Below are positions 45,456 to 53,713 of a stretch of DNA of 64,000 bases, one piece after another. The translations under genes and the position numbers were made by a program. The notes beneath the pieces were generated by a model. That model had not been told where the DNA came from. It saw only the letters and a program-made list of their open reading frames with translations, and searched no databases. Position 1 is the first letter of the stretch; the number at the start of each line of letters is the position of its first letter. Origin of the DNA: Leptolyngbya sp. BC1307 (GTDB taxonomy: Bacteria > Cyanobacteriota > Cyanobacteriia > Phormidesmidales > Phormidesmidaceae); assembly GCF_002286735.1 (NCBI RefSeq), contig NZ_NRTA01000005.1, forward strand, positions 62,001 to 126,000, given 5' to 3'.

Positions 45456-45551
45456 ATGGAACTTCACGACTTTGGCTTACTCATTCTGCTGCTCAGCCCT
45501 GGGCTACTGCTCTCGGTCTTAGTCATGGCTGCAATGAGCGCTGGCGGCTAA
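45456..45551 (+). CDS. 31-residue single-span membrane peptide (putative)
   Basis: An ATG-started ORF of 31 codons. It encodes a four-residue polar start (MELH), a 20-residue hydrophobic stretch of Leu, Val and Gly, and a small-residue end (MSAGG). Size and layout resemble the tiny single-helix subunits of photosystems, cytochrome b6f or NDH-1 in cyanobacteria, but the sequence matches none of those I remember (PsaM, PsaI, PsbM, PetN, PetL, PetM). There is no strong ribosome site. It sits alone in an otherwise empty 400-bp gap. Confidence 0.45.
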   Translation: MELHDFGLLILLLSPGLLLSVLVMAAMSAGG

Positions 45552-45646
45552 AACGCCATGCCCGGCTGCGTCTAAGCGGCCTTTAAATCGGTTCAGCTGA
45601 GCTGATTTCTCTTTATTAAACTGATACTTCCCTTCTCCCTTTATCT

Positions 45647-46231
45647 ATGGTTAGAACTGAATCCACCATGCTGCCCCTGGGCACCCCGGCCCCCGCATTT
45701 ACCCTGGAAGATGTGGTCTCAGGCGAGACCGTGTCACTCGATACTTTTGCGGATAAAAAAGGGCTTCTGGTGATGTTTATTTGCCAGCACTGCCCCTTCG
45801 TCAAGCATGTTGAAGACGAACTAGGGCGCATTGGGCAAGACTACGTTCCGCAGGGTCTCGGCATCCTGGCAATTAGCGCTAACAGCATCGAAAGCCACCC
45901 GCAAGACGATCCCGACAATATGCGCGAGCAGGTAAAGCGGGCAAACTTTAACTTTCCCTACGCCTACGACGCCACTCAGGAAGTCGCCAAAAGCTATACT
46001 GCCGCCTGCACGCCTGACTTTTTCTTGTTTGACAGCGATCTTAAGCTAGCCTATCGCGGCCAGCTCGACGACAGCCGTCCCGGCAACGATAGGCCTGTAA
46101 ACGGCGTGGATCTGCGAGCTGCGCTAGATAAAGTCGTTGCCGGTGAGCCGCTGCCCGAAGCGCAAAAGCCCAGCATTGGCTGCAATATTAAGTGGGTACC
46201 GGGAAAGGAACCAGCCTACTTTGGCGTTTGA
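45647..46231 (+). CDS. Thioredoxin-fold protein (AhpC/TSA-like)
   Basis: 194 residues. The AhpC/TSA-type thioredoxin fold is shown by LPLGTPAPAFTLEDVVSGETVSL, the loop MFICQHCPFVKHVEDEL with a C-x-x-C pair (C-Q-H-C), and YTAACTPDFFLFDSDLKL with the cis-Pro element (C-T-P-D). The family 'thioredoxin family protein' with CxHCPFV is frequent in cyanobacteria; its partner is unknown. It is probably cytosolic, since there is no signal peptide. Its last 16 bp overlap the convergent ribbon-helix-helix gene. Confidence 0.87.
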   Translation: MVRTESTMLPLGTPAPAFTLEDVVSGETVSLDTFADKKGLLVMFICQHCPFVKHVEDELGRIGQDYVPQGLGILAISANSIESHPQDDPDNMREQVKRANFNFPYAYDATQEVAKSYTAACTPDFFLFDSDLKLAYRGQLDDSRPGNDRPVNGVDLRAALDKVVAGEPLPEAQKPSIGCNIKWVPGKEPAYFGV

Positions 46232-46458
46232 GCAGGCGCTGAAGACTCTAAAAATGAGGGAATCACTTCGCACGGCCCCTCTTCTGCGTCATACATAGCT
46301 GGTAGGGGGGCTCGTGGGGTAGCGGGTGACCAGGTTTCAAAGTACGTCTGCAACGCTGCGATGATCGCATCTGCCGGTTGCGCGATGCCCTGCTCGTTTT
46401 GATACTCCTGAAGCTGGGCTCTTAGCGACTGTGGCATATCAACCGTCAATGTTTGCAT
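46216..46458 (-). CDS. Ribbon-helix-helix-like small protein
   Basis: 80 residues. The N-terminal 45 residues have the pattern of a ribbon-helix-helix DNA-binding domain: a short strand (QTLTVDMP), helix (SLRAQLQEYQNEQG) and helix (QPADAIIAALQTYFE). The tail is acidic and Pro-rich. Solitary RHH proteins like this are often antitoxin or regulator-like; no toxin partner is beside it. AGAGGT precedes the ATG at a good distance. Its end overlaps the thioredoxin-fold gene by 16 bp. Confidence 0.6.
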   Translation of the reverse strand: MQTLTVDMPQSLRAQLQEYQNEQGIAQPADAIIAALQTYFETWSPATPRAPLPAMYDAEEGPCEVIPSFLESSAPAQTPK

Positions 46459-46502
46459 GAAAATACCTCTTGGGCGTTTACGGAATGGAGAAGCCTGCCT
46501 TT

Positions 46503-47552
46503 CTACACCGGCAGATTGGCTCTTGGATCAAATCGCTCAATGTCTCGCAGCTCTTGATACAAAGCTTTTTCCTCATCGTCTAGCACGGTTGGAATAGCGA
46601 CTTCTATTTCTACAAACTGATCGCCGTACAGATCTGGCCCGATGGGGTAGCCTTTGCCGGTTAGCCGCAGCCGCTGCCCTGATTGCACACTGGGGGGAAT
46701 GATCATATTTACCAGTCCGCCTAAGGTGGGTACAGCAAGGGTGCCTCCGAGTACGGCTTCGCTGGGTGTGATGGGCAATCGGCAGTACACGTCACCGTCT
46801 TGCAGTGTGAAATAGGCGTGTGGCTCTACTTCAATTCGCAGATACAGATTGCCGCCGCCAATGCCCTGACCTTTCAGACGAATGCGCTGACCGGTGACCA
46901 TGCCCGGAGGCATACTGACTTCGAGCGATCGCCCATCTTCTAAGCGAATGCGCTCTCGTCCGCCCGCATAGGCTTTTTCTAAAGGCACGGTCAGGTCGGC
47001 CTCGGCATCACGGCGCGACGGCGAGGCTGGTTGCGTTCTATAGTTGGGCCTGCGGCTAGTGGGTTGGCCAGATCGACTGCTAGATCCATTAGTTCTTTCT
47101 GCTGACCGGCCATTCGATCTGCGCTCAGACGTTACGGTCTCTTCAGTAGCGGCTGTAGAATCGACCCAAGACGAGGTAGTGGGGTCAATCGGCTGATGTC
47201 GTCTCAGCAGCTGCTCAACAAAGTTATCGAAATCTTCAAACGCACTGTACTCGGCATTCTCTAGCGAGACCGGGCTGTTGGCTCGCGGTTTTTTGCTGCG
47301 TTTGCCCCATCCTTTAAATCCTTTTTGGTTCCAGAAGCGACTGTACTCTTCATACTGTAAGCGCTTGTCGGCATCTGAGAGCACGTCATAGGCTTCGCTG
47401 AGCAGCTTAAACTTCTCCTCAGCAGCTTTATTGCCAGGATTTAAGTCAGGGTGATACTGCCTGGCGAGCGAGCGGTAGGCGCGCTTAATTTCTTCAGCAG
47501 TCGCCTCTTTGGCAATGCCTAGAATTTCGTAGTAATCCCGAAAATTTTGCAT
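46503..47552 (-). CDS. dnaJ: DnaJ-type co-chaperone (CbpA-like)
   Basis: 349 residues. An N-terminal J domain with the HPD tripeptide (QYHPDLNPGN) stimulates the ATPase of the DnaK encoded immediately upstream. There is no zinc-finger domain, so it is type II (CbpA-like). A Ser/Thr/Arg-rich linker (residues about 125-190) leads to the two C-terminal substrate-binding beta-domains (LTVPLEKAYAGGRERIRL, VSMPPGMVTGQRIRLKGQG; LPITPSEAVLGGTLAVPTLGG). It is transcribed 28 bp after dnaK, as an operon. Confidence 0.93.
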   Translation of the reverse strand: MQNFRDYYEILGIAKEATAEEIKRAYRSLARQYHPDLNPGNKAAEEKFKLLSEAYDVLSDADKRLQYEEYSRFWNQKGFKGWGKRSKKPRANSPVSLENAEYSAFEDFDNFVEQLLRRHQPIDPTTSSWVDSTAATEETVTSERRSNGRSAERTNGSSSRSGQPTSRRPNYRTQPASPSRRDAEADLTVPLEKAYAGGRERIRLEDGRSLEVSMPPGMVTGQRIRLKGQGIGGGNLYLRIEVEPHAYFTLQDGDVYCRLPITPSEAVLGGTLAVPTLGGLVNMIIPPSVQSGQRLRLTGKGYPIGPDLYGDQFVEIEVAIPTVLDDEEKALYQELRDIERFDPRANLPV

Positions 47553-47580
47553 GAACGAAAGCGTATCGTACTACGAATCT

Positions 47581-50439
47581 TTAAAACCACTCATCTTCGT
47601 TGCTCCAGTTGTCCTCTGTAGAGCGAGGACGGTTCTCCGGAGGAGCCGTTTCTCCAACGCGGTCATAGCCTGCTGGGTTGTAGCGATCCTGCCGGTAGCG
47701 GTCCTGCTGGTAGCGGTCCTGCTGGTAGCTTTCGGGTGGATAATCTGCTGGCGGATAGCTTTCGGGCGGGTAGCCTTCGGGCGGATAGCTTTCTGGGGGG
47801 TAGTCACTGCGTCGATAGTCTTCTGCCCGGCGAGCTGAACTGCCGTTAGCAGCGCTGCCATTGGCCCGGCCCCGATCAGACGGGCGCTCATCGGGGCGAG
47901 GCTGATTGCTGTAGCCTTGGCGATCATCAGCCGGCGCATAGTCACCTGGCGCATAGTTTTGGCGATCGCTGTCTGAAGCATATCTATCTTGGGCATACCC
48001 ATCTGGGGCATAGCGGTCTTGACTGTAACTGTCAGGGCTGTAGCTATCTTGAGCATAGCCATCCTGAGCATAGCTGTCCTGGGCATACCGATCTTGGGCA
48101 TATCGGTCTTGAGCGTAGCCACTCTGACCATAAGCATCTTGAGCGTATCGATCTGCAGGATAGTCACGTTGCCCAGAGTCGGCCCGGTCAGCGCCACCAC
48201 GGTCATAGGGCTGGTCTTGACGATAGCCCTCTCGGCTGTAGCCCCGATCAGAACTGCCCTGGTAGCCGTCCGGTCTGGCCCCGCCTGCACTGCCTGCACT
48301 GTAGGGCTGATCATCACGAACCGGATTCTGACTTTGGCCTGAGCCCGCGCTGCGTGAGTTCTCCCAGTCGTCGTCCCAATCATCCCAACTGCTGCCAGCG
48401 CTGCTGCTGCCACGATTCCATGCCGGTGAATCCCACTGAGCTTGGCGATCCCAGCTATCGGCATAGCCGTTGGTTTGATAGCCAGGAGAATAACTGCCAT
48501 TGCCGTAGCTACCGCCGCCAGAGTTATAGTCACCTGGGCGGTAGTAGTCGTCATCTTCGCCCGAGAACGCTCGCTTCAGGGTGCTGCCGATCTGTCCTAA
48601 GATGCCCTCGCCGTCTTCGTCTATGTCGTAAAGGTAGGCTTCGCGGTTGAGTTCGTAAACCTCGTTTTGCAGGTCTGACTGGGTGATATCAATGCCGCGC
48701 TCATCGGCTTGCTCCAATGCAGCCCGTAGCTCTTGCACTAGGCTCTCGATGCGGCGACGGCGATCGCGCGCAAACTGCATCCCAAAGTCAATCGCCACCT
48801 CTCGCAAGACCCGCTCTGCTTTAAAGGTGAGCGTTTCTGCCCGGTTGCGTTTTTCAATTCGCTCACGCTGCAAACGGTCGGTCGCAGCATTTTCTTCAGC
48901 CGCGCGAATCATGCCTTGAATGTCGGCCTCAGATAGATTCGACGCTTCTTGTACGGTAATGCTCTGCTGTCTGCCGGTAGTCTTATCGAGGGCCGACACC
49001 TGCAAAATACCGTTGGCGTCAATATCAAAAGAGACCTGCACCTGCGGAATGCCGCGCGGCGCAGGCGGAATGCCCATTAGCTTAAAGCGGCCCAGTGACT
49101 TATTGTCTTTGGCCATCTCGCGCTCGCCCTGCAATATATGCACTTCGACGACGGTCTGATTGTTTTCAGAAGTCGAAAAGGTGTCTGAGCGGCGCACCGG
49201 GATCGTCGTATTCCGAGGGATCAGCTTTTTCATCACGCCGCCAATGGTCTCGACGCCCAGTGAGAGGGGCGACACGTCTAGCAGCAAAATATCTTTGACT
49301 TCTTGCGTCAAGATGCCGGCCTGAATTGCCGCGCCGACCGCCACGACTTCGTCCGGATTGACGTTGCGGTTGGGCTCACGGTTCATCACTGAGCGCACCA
49401 AGTCTTGTACCATCGGCATGCGGCTCGCGCCACCGACGAGCACCACTTCGTCTACCTGGCTGGGAGTGACGTTGGCATCGGCTAGAGCCTGCTTGAGCGG
49501 GCCGCGCATCCGGCTGACGAGATCGCTACAGAGCGACTCGAACTGCGATCGCTCCATCTTCGTTTCAATATGCTTAGGCCCATCTGCCGTGGCTGTGATG
49601 AAGGGCAGATTGATCTCGGTAATGGGCACACCGGAAAGCTCGATTTTCGCTTTTTCGGCGGCTTCGCTGAGGCGTTGCAAGGATTGGCGATCGCGCCGCA
49701 AGTCCACCCCTTCTGCCTTCAAGAAATCTTCAGCTAGCCAATCGACAATTTTCTTGTCAAAGTTCAGACCGCCGAGCTGCGTGTCGCCACTGGTAGAGCG
49801 CACCTCAAACACGCCATCGCCTACATCTAAGACAGACACATCAAAGGTGCCGCCGCCCAAGTCAAACACCAAAATTGTCTGGTTGTACTGCTGGTCTAAG
49901 CCATAAGCCAGCGAAGCCGCCGTCGGCTCATTGATTATTCGCATTACCTCTAAGCCCGCCACTCGGCCCGCGTCGCGAGTTGCCTGCCGCTGCGCGTCAT
50001 TAAAGTAAGCCGGTACGGTAATCACTGCGCCTGTCACGGGCTGGCCTAAGTACTGCGCAGCTTCTTCGGCTAGCTTGCGCAAAATCATCGCCGAAATTTC
50101 TTCGGGCGCAAAGTCTTTATCAAGCCGGGGGCAGCGAATTTTGACATTGCCTGTCTCTGCCCGCCGCACCGTGTAGGGCACCCGCTTAGAATCGGGTGAC
50201 AGCTCATCGTACTTGCGCCCGACAAAGCGCTTGACCGCATAGAACGTATTTTGAGGATTCAGCACCGACTGGCGACGGGCCATCTGGCCAACCAGCTTTT
50301 CGCCCTCTTTGCTAAAGGCCACCACCGATGGCGTTGTCCGCATGCCCTCTGCGTTGGCAATGACGACGGGTTTGCCGCCTTCCATCACCGCCACTACAGA
50401 ATTCGTCGTGCCGAGGTCAATGCCAACTACCTTACCCAT
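47581..50439 (-). CDS. dnaK: Hsp70 chaperone DnaK with exceptionally long repetitive C-terminus
   Basis: 952 residues; typical DnaK has about 640. The ATPase domain is complete ([42 protein letters not shown]), as is the substrate-binding domain ([14 protein letters not shown]). From about residue 610 a long Asp/Gly/Ser/Tyr/Gln-rich tail follows. Its centre is an array of pentapeptides of the type Y-(A/S)-(Q/P)-D-(R/S/G), then Y-P-P-(E/A)-(S/G/D) units, then Y-(Q/R)-Q-D-R units, coded by 15-nt repeats around 47690-48150. The EEVD-like end is absent; the protein ends NEDEWF. It may be a DnaK1- or DnaK3-like cyanobacterial paralogue. The tail is likely disordered. It is followed by dnaJ. Confidence 0.93.
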   Translation of the reverse strand: MGKVVGIDLGTTNSVVAVMEGGKPVVIANAEGMRTTPSVVAFSKEGEKLVGQMARRQSVLNPQNTFYAVKRFVGRKYDELSPDSKRVPYTVRRAETGNVKIRCPRLDKDFAPEEISAMILRKLAEEAAQYLGQPVTGAVITVPAYFNDAQRQATRDAGRVAGLEVMRIINEPTAASLAYGLDQQYNQTILVFDLGGGTFDVSVLDVGDGVFEVRSTSGDTQLGGLNFDKKIVDWLAEDFLKAEGVDLRRDRQSLQRLSEAAEKAKIELSGVPITEINLPFITATADGPKHIETKMERSQFESLCSDLVSRMRGPLKQALADANVTPSQVDEVVLVGGASRMPMVQDLVRSVMNREPNRNVNPDEVVAVGAAIQAGILTQEVKDILLLDVSPLSLGVETIGGVMKKLIPRNTTIPVRRSDTFSTSENNQTVVEVHILQGEREMAKDNKSLGRFKLMGIPPAPRGIPQVQVSFDIDANGILQVSALDKTTGRQQSITVQEASNLSEADIQGMIRAAEENAATDRLQRERIEKRNRAETLTFKAERVLREVAIDFGMQFARDRRRRIESLVQELRAALEQADERGIDITQSDLQNEVYELNREAYLYDIDEDGEGILGQIGSTLKRAFSGEDDDYYRPGDYNSGGGSYGNGSYSPGYQTNGYADSWDRQAQWDSPAWNRGSSSAGSSWDDWDDDWENSRSAGSGQSQNPVRDDQPYSAGSAGGARPDGYQGSSDRGYSREGYRQDQPYDRGGADRADSGQRDYPADRYAQDAYGQSGYAQDRYAQDRYAQDSYAQDGYAQDSYSPDSYSQDRYAPDGYAQDRYASDSDRQNYAPGDYAPADDRQGYSNQPRPDERPSDRGRANGSAANGSSARRAEDYRRSDYPPESYPPEGYPPESYPPADYPPESYQQDRYQQDRYRQDRYNPAGYDRVGETAPPENRPRSTEDNWSNEDEWF
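47685..48160. repeat. 15-nt coding repeats in the dnaK tail
   Basis: Two blocks of imperfect 15-nt repeats, each unit coding five residues. The block at about 47970-48150 codes Y-A-Q-D-x pentads and the block at about 47685-47800 codes Y-Q-Q-D-R and Y-P-P-E-S pentads. Units differ at several positions, so the array is old enough to have diverged yet keeps the Tyr-Asp (or Tyr-Glu) spacing. Confidence 0.8.
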
Positions 50440-50666
50440 CCAATCGGTTTCTCCTCATCTGAGATATCGTTGAGATACCCGTAGCCTTCCTTCATTTCCT
50501 TCATCATAAGCGCTCTGCGCAGTCATCGCCTGTGATGACCGGCGGCAATGCTCAGGCAAATTTACCGCCAATTAGCCCTTACTCTACCTTTCAGCGCAGT
50601 CCGCTGGCGAATCCTTGGATCAACCTTACATCTGCCACACATTTATTGCTACTATTATTACCCGAC

Positions 50667-50749
50667 GCGGATGTGGCGGAATTGGTAGACGCGCTAGATT
50701 TAGGTTCTAGTGTCCTCGTGACGTGAAGGTTCAAGTCCTTTCATCCGCA
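50667..50749 (+). tRNA. tRNA-Leu (anticodon UAG)
   Basis: 83 nt. The acceptor stem GCGGATG pairs with CATCCGC (50743 region) and is followed by the discriminator A. The D arm contains GGAATTGGTAGAC. The anticodon arm CTAGA-TTTAGGT-TCTAG places TAG at the anticodon position. The long variable arm is that of a class II tRNA, and the T arm GGTTCAAGTCC is standard. CCA is not encoded. There is no intron, unlike the tRNA-Leu(UAA) gene of many cyanobacteria. Confidence 0.95.
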
Positions 50750-51067
50750 TTGATTTCATGCAAAATACTCAAAACGGCTGCACTTCAGAGATCTTGACGC
50801 CTCTGGGCGTAGCCGTGTTTTGTATCAATGGAGCGTCAAAAGAGTATTTAAGGCTACACCACAGACACAGATGGGTTGAGACATTGACGCTTTATACTGC
50901 TTTGGCGGGTTGATGCGTCAGTGACCAGCCATTGATACGGCCTTTTCATTGGGCCTTTTGAACCGTCATTTTTGACACAGTTTTAAATGCCCCTATATAT
51001 AAGGAGAAGATCTGATAATTTTCTCCTGTAGATGAAGCGCTGATTTCACATAAGGACTCTAACTACT
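50750..51067 (+). promoter_or_regulatory. Leader region of gshA
   Basis: About 318 bp between the tRNA-Leu gene and gshA. A 7-bp hairpin AGGAGAA/TTCTCCT (51002-51008 with 51021-51027) masks a Shine-Dalgarno-like sequence 60 bp upstream of the start. The GTG start itself has AAGGA about 13 bp upstream. Otherwise nothing conserved is recognised. Confidence 0.4.
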
Positions 51068-52216
51068 GTGCTGCTATCCAAAGGTTTTGAAGTCGAAATG
51101 TACACCGGTACGCCCGCCGGAGAGGTCGTTGGGTTTTCGGACAAAATCGTGGCTGAGCTAGAGGGATTTGTCCGCGAGCCCGATGCGCGCAATGTGGAGT
51201 ACACGACCGCGCCCTTTTGCCGGTATGAGCATTTACTGTGCGAGCTGGTCAAGCCTCGGGTGCGGCTGAGAAACTACCTGAAGACGCTGGGCGACTATAC
51301 GATCATTCCAGGCAGCACGTTGCCGCTCGGAGGAGCCGATGTTTTTCACCGCTCAGATCCGAAAAATCCGTATCACACTTATATAGAAGAAACCTACGGC
51401 ACCGACGTGGTCACCGCCAGCATCCACATCAACGTGGGTCTGTCAGATCCAGAGCAGCTGATGCGCGCCTGCCGTCTGATTCGGGTAGAAGCGCCGTTGT
51501 TCTTAGCGCTGACCGCGTCTTCGCCCTTCTTTGATGGCAAGATCACGGGCTTTCACTCCACTCGCTGGCACCTGTTTCCGCAAACGCCTGCCCATGTGCC
51601 GCTGTTTGAAAGTCACCTGCACCATATTTGCTGGGTAGAAGCGCAGCTCGCGGCAGGTACGATGCAAAGCGTGCGTCACTTGTGGAGTGCGGTAAGGCCG
51701 AATGGCGATCGCCGCCCTTACAATCTCAACCGCCTGGAACTAAGAATCTGCGATCTGGTAACTGACCCGCTGCATCTGCTAGCGGTAACCGCTCTACTAG
51801 AAGCGCGAATGCAGCAGCTACTAGCCTCTCCCGAACTCGATCCGCTAGAGAGCAGTCAGCTCAGCGCCCATACCCGCAGCGAAGATCTGCTGGCGATTAC
51901 CCTAGAAAACGAGCAGGCCGCTGCTAAAAACAGCCTTGATGCAACGCTGCGGCACTGGCAGACAGGTCAGCCGATCATTGCCCGCGACTGGATTAGCCAG
52001 ATCTATAGTGAAGTGCATCCGGTGGCCCACCGCTCTGGTATTAGCTGTTTTTTGACGCCAGTTAAGCAAATTTTGAAAAATGGCAACCAGGCTCAGCAAT
52101 GGCTTGCTCAGGCCGAACAGACGAATCCAACTGAGGTGATTCAGCAGGCGATCGCCAATATGCAGCAGCAGGAAAGCCAGCTCGCTCAAGATATTTGTCA
52201 GCCGGTGGCCGCTTAG
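51068..52216 (+). CDS. gshA: Glutamate-cysteine ligase, cyanobacterial type
   Basis: First enzyme of glutathione synthesis, joining glutamate and cysteine with ATP. 382 residues, GTG start with AAGGA upstream. Segments FEVEMYTGTPAGEVVGFSD, FVREPDARNVEYTTAP and YTIIPGSTLPLGG, with HINVGL and NLNRLELRICDLVTDP, match the cyanobacterial GshA family, distinct from E. coli GshA. The C-terminal 100 residues are helical. It is followed 62 bp downstream by trmL, possibly co-transcribed. Confidence 0.92.
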   Translation: MLLSKGFEVEMYTGTPAGEVVGFSDKIVAELEGFVREPDARNVEYTTAPFCRYEHLLCELVKPRVRLRNYLKTLGDYTIIPGSTLPLGGADVFHRSDPKNPYHTYIEETYGTDVVTASIHINVGLSDPEQLMRACRLIRVEAPLFLALTASSPFFDGKITGFHSTRWHLFPQTPAHVPLFESHLHHICWVEAQLAAGTMQSVRHLWSAVRPNGDRRPYNLNRLELRICDLVTDPLHLLAVTALLEARMQQLLASPELDPLESSQLSAHTRSEDLLAITLENEQAAAKNSLDATLRHWQTGQPIIARDWISQIYSEVHPVAHRSGISCFLTPVKQILKNGNQAQQWLAQAEQTNPTEVIQQAIANMQQQESQLAQDICQPVAA

Positions 52217-52278
52217 TCTCATCCCGGACTATGTCAGATTGCCCCACTTAGTCGTTTTTCAGTATCTATTGCTGGTCT

Positions 52279-52734
52279 ATGCCGCAAGTTGTCCTCGTTG
52301 AGCCTGAGATTCCGCCCAATACGGGCAATATTGCCCGCACCTGCGCGGCTACCGGGACGCCGCTCCATCTGGTGAGGCCGCTGGGATTTGAGCTGAGCGA
52401 TCGCTATCTCAAGCGCGCTGGCCTGGACTACTGGCCCTATGTCGATCTGCATCTGCATGATTCGCTCGCAGATTTTTGGCAACATGCCCAAACCGAAGGC
52501 GGTAGGCTAATTGGCTTCAGCGCCCGGGGCACCCATAGCTATACCCATCTCACGTACCGGGCCGATGACTGGCTGCTGTTTGGCTGCGAAAGCCAGGGCC
52601 TACCGCCTGCTGCTGTCGAACGCTGCGATTGGCTGACGACCATTCCGATGAATAAGCAGCATGTCCGCAGCCTAAATCTTTCGGTGAGCGCGGCTGTCGG
52701 TCTTTTTGAAGCTCTGCGTCAGACCGGTAGCTAA
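52279..52734 (+). CDS. trmL: tRNA (cytidine/uridine-34 2'-O) methyltransferase TrmL
   Basis: SpoU-type (SPOUT) methyltransferase that 2'-O-methylates the wobble base of tRNA-Leu isoacceptors. 151 residues. It has the N-terminal VLVEPEIPPNTGNIARTCAAT, the HLVRPLGFEL segment, DYWPYVDLHLHDSL, and the knotted SAM site LFGCESQGLPP with IPMNKQHVRSLNLSVSAAVGLFEALRQ. The length and motifs are those of TrmL (YibK). A tRNA-Leu gene lies 1.6 kb upstream, which may be coincidence. Confidence 0.95.
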   Translation: MPQVVLVEPEIPPNTGNIARTCAATGTPLHLVRPLGFELSDRYLKRAGLDYWPYVDLHLHDSLADFWQHAQTEGGRLIGFSARGTHSYTHLTYRADDWLLFGCESQGLPPAAVERCDWLTTIPMNKQHVRSLNLSVSAAVGLFEALRQTGS

Positions 52735-53713
52735 GGCGGCTCATGAAAGGTATCCCTACCGATAGCCGACTGTGAGAGGTGGAGCGGTCGTCTATCTATA
52801 AATTGCATATATATAGATAGAGATTTCTAATTAGCAGTCTGCACAATGCTGATGAATGCTCTATGTTTGGGGGCAAAATTTTTCCCATCGTCTTCGCCTG
52901 CCCCAGAGCGCTGCCTCAGAGCGCTGCTTCTAAGCGGTCACTTCCGAAAAGGACTTGCCGCTAGCGCATCGGTCAAAATACAGAAGTTGGGCTCCGTAGT
53001 AGCAATTGTCAGGTTGCATTTTGTCACTTTGATCTGACAAAATCCTCCGCATGGTAGATGCCACTCATCAAGAAATCTTGAAATCGAATGAATTTACTGT
53101 CAAGATTGGACTTTATTGAATAAGTATTTCATATCATCTACGGCTTTGTTGATTACTCGTCGTTAAGCAACAGCGATTTCCTGTGGTTTTTACGGTAATT
53201 TGCTAAATCCCTCTTTCCATAAGGGTTGCAGGCGACGCTGACAGGTCACTACCCAAATTTTCAAGATTACACACGGCATTCCAAAGGTCGCCTGATTCGG
53301 AGTGTGCCAAAAAAACGATTGGCTCGTGACCAATTCGCCAAAAACCTAACCATTACAAGCGCTTCCGATTTGTAGGCGATCGCCCAGACGCACACTTAAA
53401 TCCGTAAGAATACGGATGAAGTTTCAGGAATATAGCGCTCCGAGTATCTAGAACCGGTCAAAGCAGGGTCAAAGAAGTAAGGATTGAAATTAGGGTTAAG
53501 TCGTGTAAACTTGCCTAAGGTCAGACAAGCGACTAGTTTGTTGACTGGCATTGAGTACATAACGGGTAAGCTGATCCCACGGTCGAACCCGGATGTTCTT
53601 AGCGCTAGCAAGAGCAGCAATGCTGTTATCGAAGATTGTTGGATGGCCAATCGAACATCTGTTACGACGATTTGGTACTAACGGTTAAACGCTGATCATT
53701 AGGAGGTAATTCC
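52735..53713. other. Long leader / intergenic region before the LysM-M23 gene
   Basis: Nearly 1 kb without a convincing gene; short open frames on both strands lack family character. A tight hairpin ATCCGTA-AGAA-TACGGAT lies at 53400-53417. The region ends in a strong ribosome site at 53701. I looked for the c-di-AMP (ydaO) riboswitch that often precedes cell-wall hydrolases of this type, but the hallmark sequences are not present. A long 5' leader is still possible. Confidence 0.45.
53701..53707 (+). promoter_or_regulatory. Strong ribosome binding site deciding a TTG start
   Basis: AGGAGGT at 53701-53707 lies six bases before the TTG at 53714. This near-perfect Shine-Dalgarno sequence supports TTG as the start of the LysM/M23 gene rather than the internal ATG near 53741, which has no such site. 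Confidence 0.75.

Noticed and set aside
47571-48554. 327-codon minus-strand reading frame within dnaK
   Set aside because: It lies in a different frame from dnaK over its repeat-coding tail. Its low-complexity Thr/Ala/Met composition reflects the frame-shifted repeats; no domain or start signal supports it.
50667-50749. Group I intron in tRNA-Leu
   Set aside because: The tRNA is continuous and reads UAG; the intron typical of cyanobacteria is in tRNA-Leu(UAA).
53150-53700. c-di-AMP (ydaO) riboswitch upstream of the LysM/M23 gene
   Set aside because: The conserved GGGGGA.CCA, GGGGTGAA and CCCGTCAGC elements are absent.
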